64,000 nt of DNA from contig NC_054867.1 in NCBI RefSeq assembly GCF_018320785.1, positions 28,647,855 through 28,711,854 on the forward strand, in the 5' to 3' direction. Shown in pieces: positions 61,469-64,000 of this stretch (within the stretch, counting starts at the first letter, position 1; each line of letters starts with the position of its first letter). The notes below the pieces were generated by a model, which saw only the letters and a program-made list of their open reading frames with translations, searched no databases and had not been told where the DNA came from. The DNA comes from Cheilinus undulatus. Taxonomy: Eukaryota; Chordata; Actinopteri; Labriformes; Labridae. The translations under genes and the position numbers were made by a program.

Positions 61469-61640
61469 GATGTCTGAACTGTCCTCCTCTGTGCTCCTTT
61501 ACTGTGTCAATCTGACCACACTGAATCCCACTACTGAGGCGCCGGGAGGAGAGGAGGAGGAGCAGGAGGAGGAGACACTTTAGAGACACGTCACCACTAC
61601 AGACACGAACACCGAGCATTTAAAGAAGCAGACTGGAAAA
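61469..61640 (-). promoter_or_regulatory. sec61a1: sec61a1 promoter/5' UTR with UPRE-like core
   Basis: A CpG-containing, purine/pyrimidine-biased 5' region (GGCGCCGGGAGG at about 61538). The minus strand reads TGACGTGT at 61593-61586, sharing the 7-base TGACGTG core of the ATF6/XBP1 UPR element, about 120 bp above the start codon. SEC61 genes are induced by the unfolded protein response in mammals and yeast. Inference from motif and position. Confidence 0.45.
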
Positions 61641-62456
61641 TCACAGAGCCAGTCATATTGTCATGGGCTCTGTCTGTGCTCTTTATGAATGGCGATACTT
61701 CTTCCTATCACTGAAGACAAAAACTTGGTCCACGATGACAATGGCCAGGCATTCATAAACTGATTTACTCAGTTTTCCCGTGATAATGGGTATCAGTGCT
61801 GGAACTGAACTTTCTGGCCTACCTGCTACTGTGGTTGGTGGATTCTAAACCACCAGCCACTCACTTTCTTTACCAGACACTTTATTTTAACAAGCAGCAT
61901 AATGTATTAAAGTATAGTATACCGTTCAAGGCTTACAGTTAGACATGCTTTACAAATAAAGTTACGAGTTATCCCAAACATAAAGGATATGCTGGAGAGT
62001 GTGAGTTTTAATCTGTTATCAAATATAATTGTGCTATTTCCATGTGTCCCATGTTTAAAGACAGCATGATGTGTGGCTCTTTGGTCAGTGAGCATGGATC
62101 TGCTTGGCTCTGCTCTAAAGTCTGTCCTATTAAGCAGTAAGCAGATTCATTTCAGGCTGACACATAATCACTCTTTTATTTTACTTTTATAACCAGCCCC
62201 ATTGACTGGTAGATTTAGCAAATTCTCCTGGTATTGGTCAAAAATATCCACATTTGTACATTTGGCTATTGGTTGGTGCCAATTTTGCAGTCTAATGTGT
62301 TTATACAATTGTTTTCCCCTAATCTTGACCAATGTATTCTCAATCTGCATAGTTGCAAAATTGCTAAACAAACACAGAATATGCTTTACTTACCTTTGTG
62401 GGCAGATGTGCCATGATGGTCATAGCCTATCTAAACTGGACTTCTGTTTTCTAGAC

Positions 62457-62550
62457 CAGTGGTTCTCAAATGGTGTGGCAAGGCACACTGGTATGTCTTA
62501 AGCCAAGTCTTGGTGTGCCATAGGAATTTGTACAACCATACCTTATTACT
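62457..62550 (+). mobile_element. hAT-like terminal fragment
   Basis: Begins CAGTGGTTCTCAAATGGTGT followed by GGTGTGCCATAGG, resembling the ends of vertebrate hAT elements. The partner end is not identified; the right limit is approximate. Confidence 0.45.
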
Positions 62551-63304
62551 ACAACTAAACAATAACAAAAACAGAGCAGAACAGGCATAAATGACAACAG
62601 AATGACACTGATGAAGCAATAGGTACAATTAAGGAGGAGCTGGGGTGGAGGAGGGTTGTAAAAACAAGCTTGTAGAGGGAGTAGCAAAGTGTAGACAGGC
62701 TTTGGATATGGCAGCATGAGTACGATTTGCCAATAGTATGACTAGAGGGCATCAGCTGACGAGAACTGATTAGATTTACTGTATGTATGTATAACAAAAT
62801 TAACTATTGCACATGGTACACATTTTATCCCACAATATTACCATAGTCTCCCTTGTGTTTAAAAGACACACTGTTTTGGAGGCTTGTTTTGCATAATATC
62901 AAAAAATACCTGAATGCTATGAACATGCTGTGGTAGAAAACAAATATGCATCCCTCACCGTAACTGTCCTTGAATTTTAGAAAGTCAACAGGGGGCCCCC
63001 TTTGCCAGTCTACCTGCTTACATGTGAATGCTCTGTTCATGTACTTATGCACATGATCAGAGTTCAGCTGAAAACCAGGGAACTTGTTGCACAAGAATGG
63101 AAAAAAAAATATTTTAAAATGTTGATGATGATAAGAAGCACAGTACTCTCACCACCCAAGGCACTGTTGCAAATCATTTTAGTTTTTCCACAGAAACAAT
63201 GAGTTTAGAATATGACACTGTTTTCTCTGGGCAGCACATTCACTCTTGATGGTAGATAAAGTACTTGATGTTGAACAGTTCCTGTCGTTATATAGGGTGC
63301 ATGT

Positions 63305-63320
63305 CCACCAGAGGGCAGCA
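63305..63320 (+). promoter_or_regulatory. strong CTCF-like motif
   Basis: CCACCAGAGGGCAGCA matches the vertebrate CTCF core CCASYAGRKGGCAS at all 14 positions, on the plus strand, about 1.8 kb upstream of sec61a1. Confidence 0.6.
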
Positions 63321-63794
63321 GTGACCTGAAAATAATCAGAATTTAAAGTGAAGTCTGGGAAGACAGACTGCAAAACAGAAGCCAGCCAGACTGTCAATCA
63401 AGGCAGAGCTGCATGCGTATGTCGTTGTTGACAAAATAACAGGGACACCAGATTCCTGCTATAAATCTTTCATTGGCAAGATCAACATGTTGTATGTAAT
63501 AACAGGGAAGGGGAACACCATAAGAAAGCTGAAATGGGTTGATGATGTTGAGAAATAAAATATCTGATCTGTGCAGTACTATCAGGGCCCTGACAGAGTA
63601 CACTGTTTATTTACTAAATGAGGACTATGAACTGTCATTGCATATGTATTAAATGGCCTACTTACCTAATTATGGCGTCACAAGGATAGGATCAATAAAA
63701 AAAATGTGGTTTAACATTTTATCTAAATTGGCTAAACTGATTGTATGATCACATTATGTTATCAGTAAAACCAACTCAACACATGCTACCAACG

Positions 63795-63797
63795 CCT

Positions 63798-63828
<31 letters not shown>
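63795..63828. repeat. CTTT microsatellite
   Basis: About eight uninterrupted tetranucleotide units. Confidence 0.95.
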
Positions 63829-64000
63829 AGAATGCAACACTAAACTATCGGTCAACAGGATGCTGTAAAAAGTTGCTGCAGCATTTCACACATAGCTGAG
63901 GAAAACAGACAGAGTAGCAGAGACAGAGCTTGGCCTTCAGAACAATCTCTGATAGCAGAGTGGCCACATTGTTGGTGCATGGAGAAAAGTGAACTGCTCA

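Larger units (their letters stand above)
61641..64000. other. spacer upstream of sec61a1
   Basis: No gene recognised. It holds a hAT-like terminus at about 62457 (CAGTGGTTCTCAAATGGTGT), a strong CTCF-like motif at 63305-63320 and a CTTT microsatellite at 63795-63828. Confidence 0.6.

Overview
This is a teleost fish nuclear genome window. It carries five spliced vertebrate genes with GT-AG introns. The spacers are AT-rich and hold Tc1/mariner, hAT-like, L1-type and L2/CR1-like relics, MITEs and long microsatellites. I rebuilt the exons by hand from conserved protein sequence, splice sites and reading phase. All five coding regions assemble in frame to family-typical lengths.

Layout, all genes on the minus strand. 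(1) pfkfb4, stop at 1067 to start at 12447, 14 coding exons, 474 codons: 6-phosphofructo-2-kinase/fructose-2,6-bisphosphatase. (2) 12.4-29.3 kb is a gene desert. It holds a CCAAT-rich block, Tc1 and LINE relics and MITEs. It also holds a CpG-rich spot near 19.5-19.7 kb that encodes a phase-compatible candidate alternative first exon for pfkfb4. (3) mapkapk3, 29269-37280, 10 coding exons, 426 codons: p38-activated kinase MK3. One intron carries a same-strand LINE relic and another carries a 160-bp TCTA microsatellite. (4) 37.3-41.3 kb is a spacer containing a 1.4-kb degenerate minisatellite element. (5) uroc1, 41286-50734, 19 coding exons, 675 codons: urocanate hydratase of histidine breakdown. 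(6) chchd4, 53064-54130, 3 coding exons, 158 codons: the Mia40 import oxidoreductase. (7) A Tc1-like relic lies at 54.6-55.65 kb. (8) sec61a1, 56723-61468, 12 coding exons, 476 codons: translocon pore subunit. (9) 61.5-64 kb is upstream spacer with a strong CTCF-like motif.

The genes do not form one pathway (glycolysis control, p38 stress signalling, histidine breakdown, mitochondrial import, ER translocation). From general knowledge, all five human orthologues lie on chromosome 3, so this is most simply a conserved syntenic block. I found no undescribed multi-gene system. The items most worth checking are the candidate pfkfb4 alternative first exon with clustered hypoxia-response cores, a dispersed element with long degenerate arrays (three copies here), and promoter motifs that suit each gene's biology (HNF1-like plus TATA at uroc1, UPRE-like at sec61a1, CRE at mapkapk3). 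No computation was run: paralogue (a/b), species and exact UTR ends are not determined.
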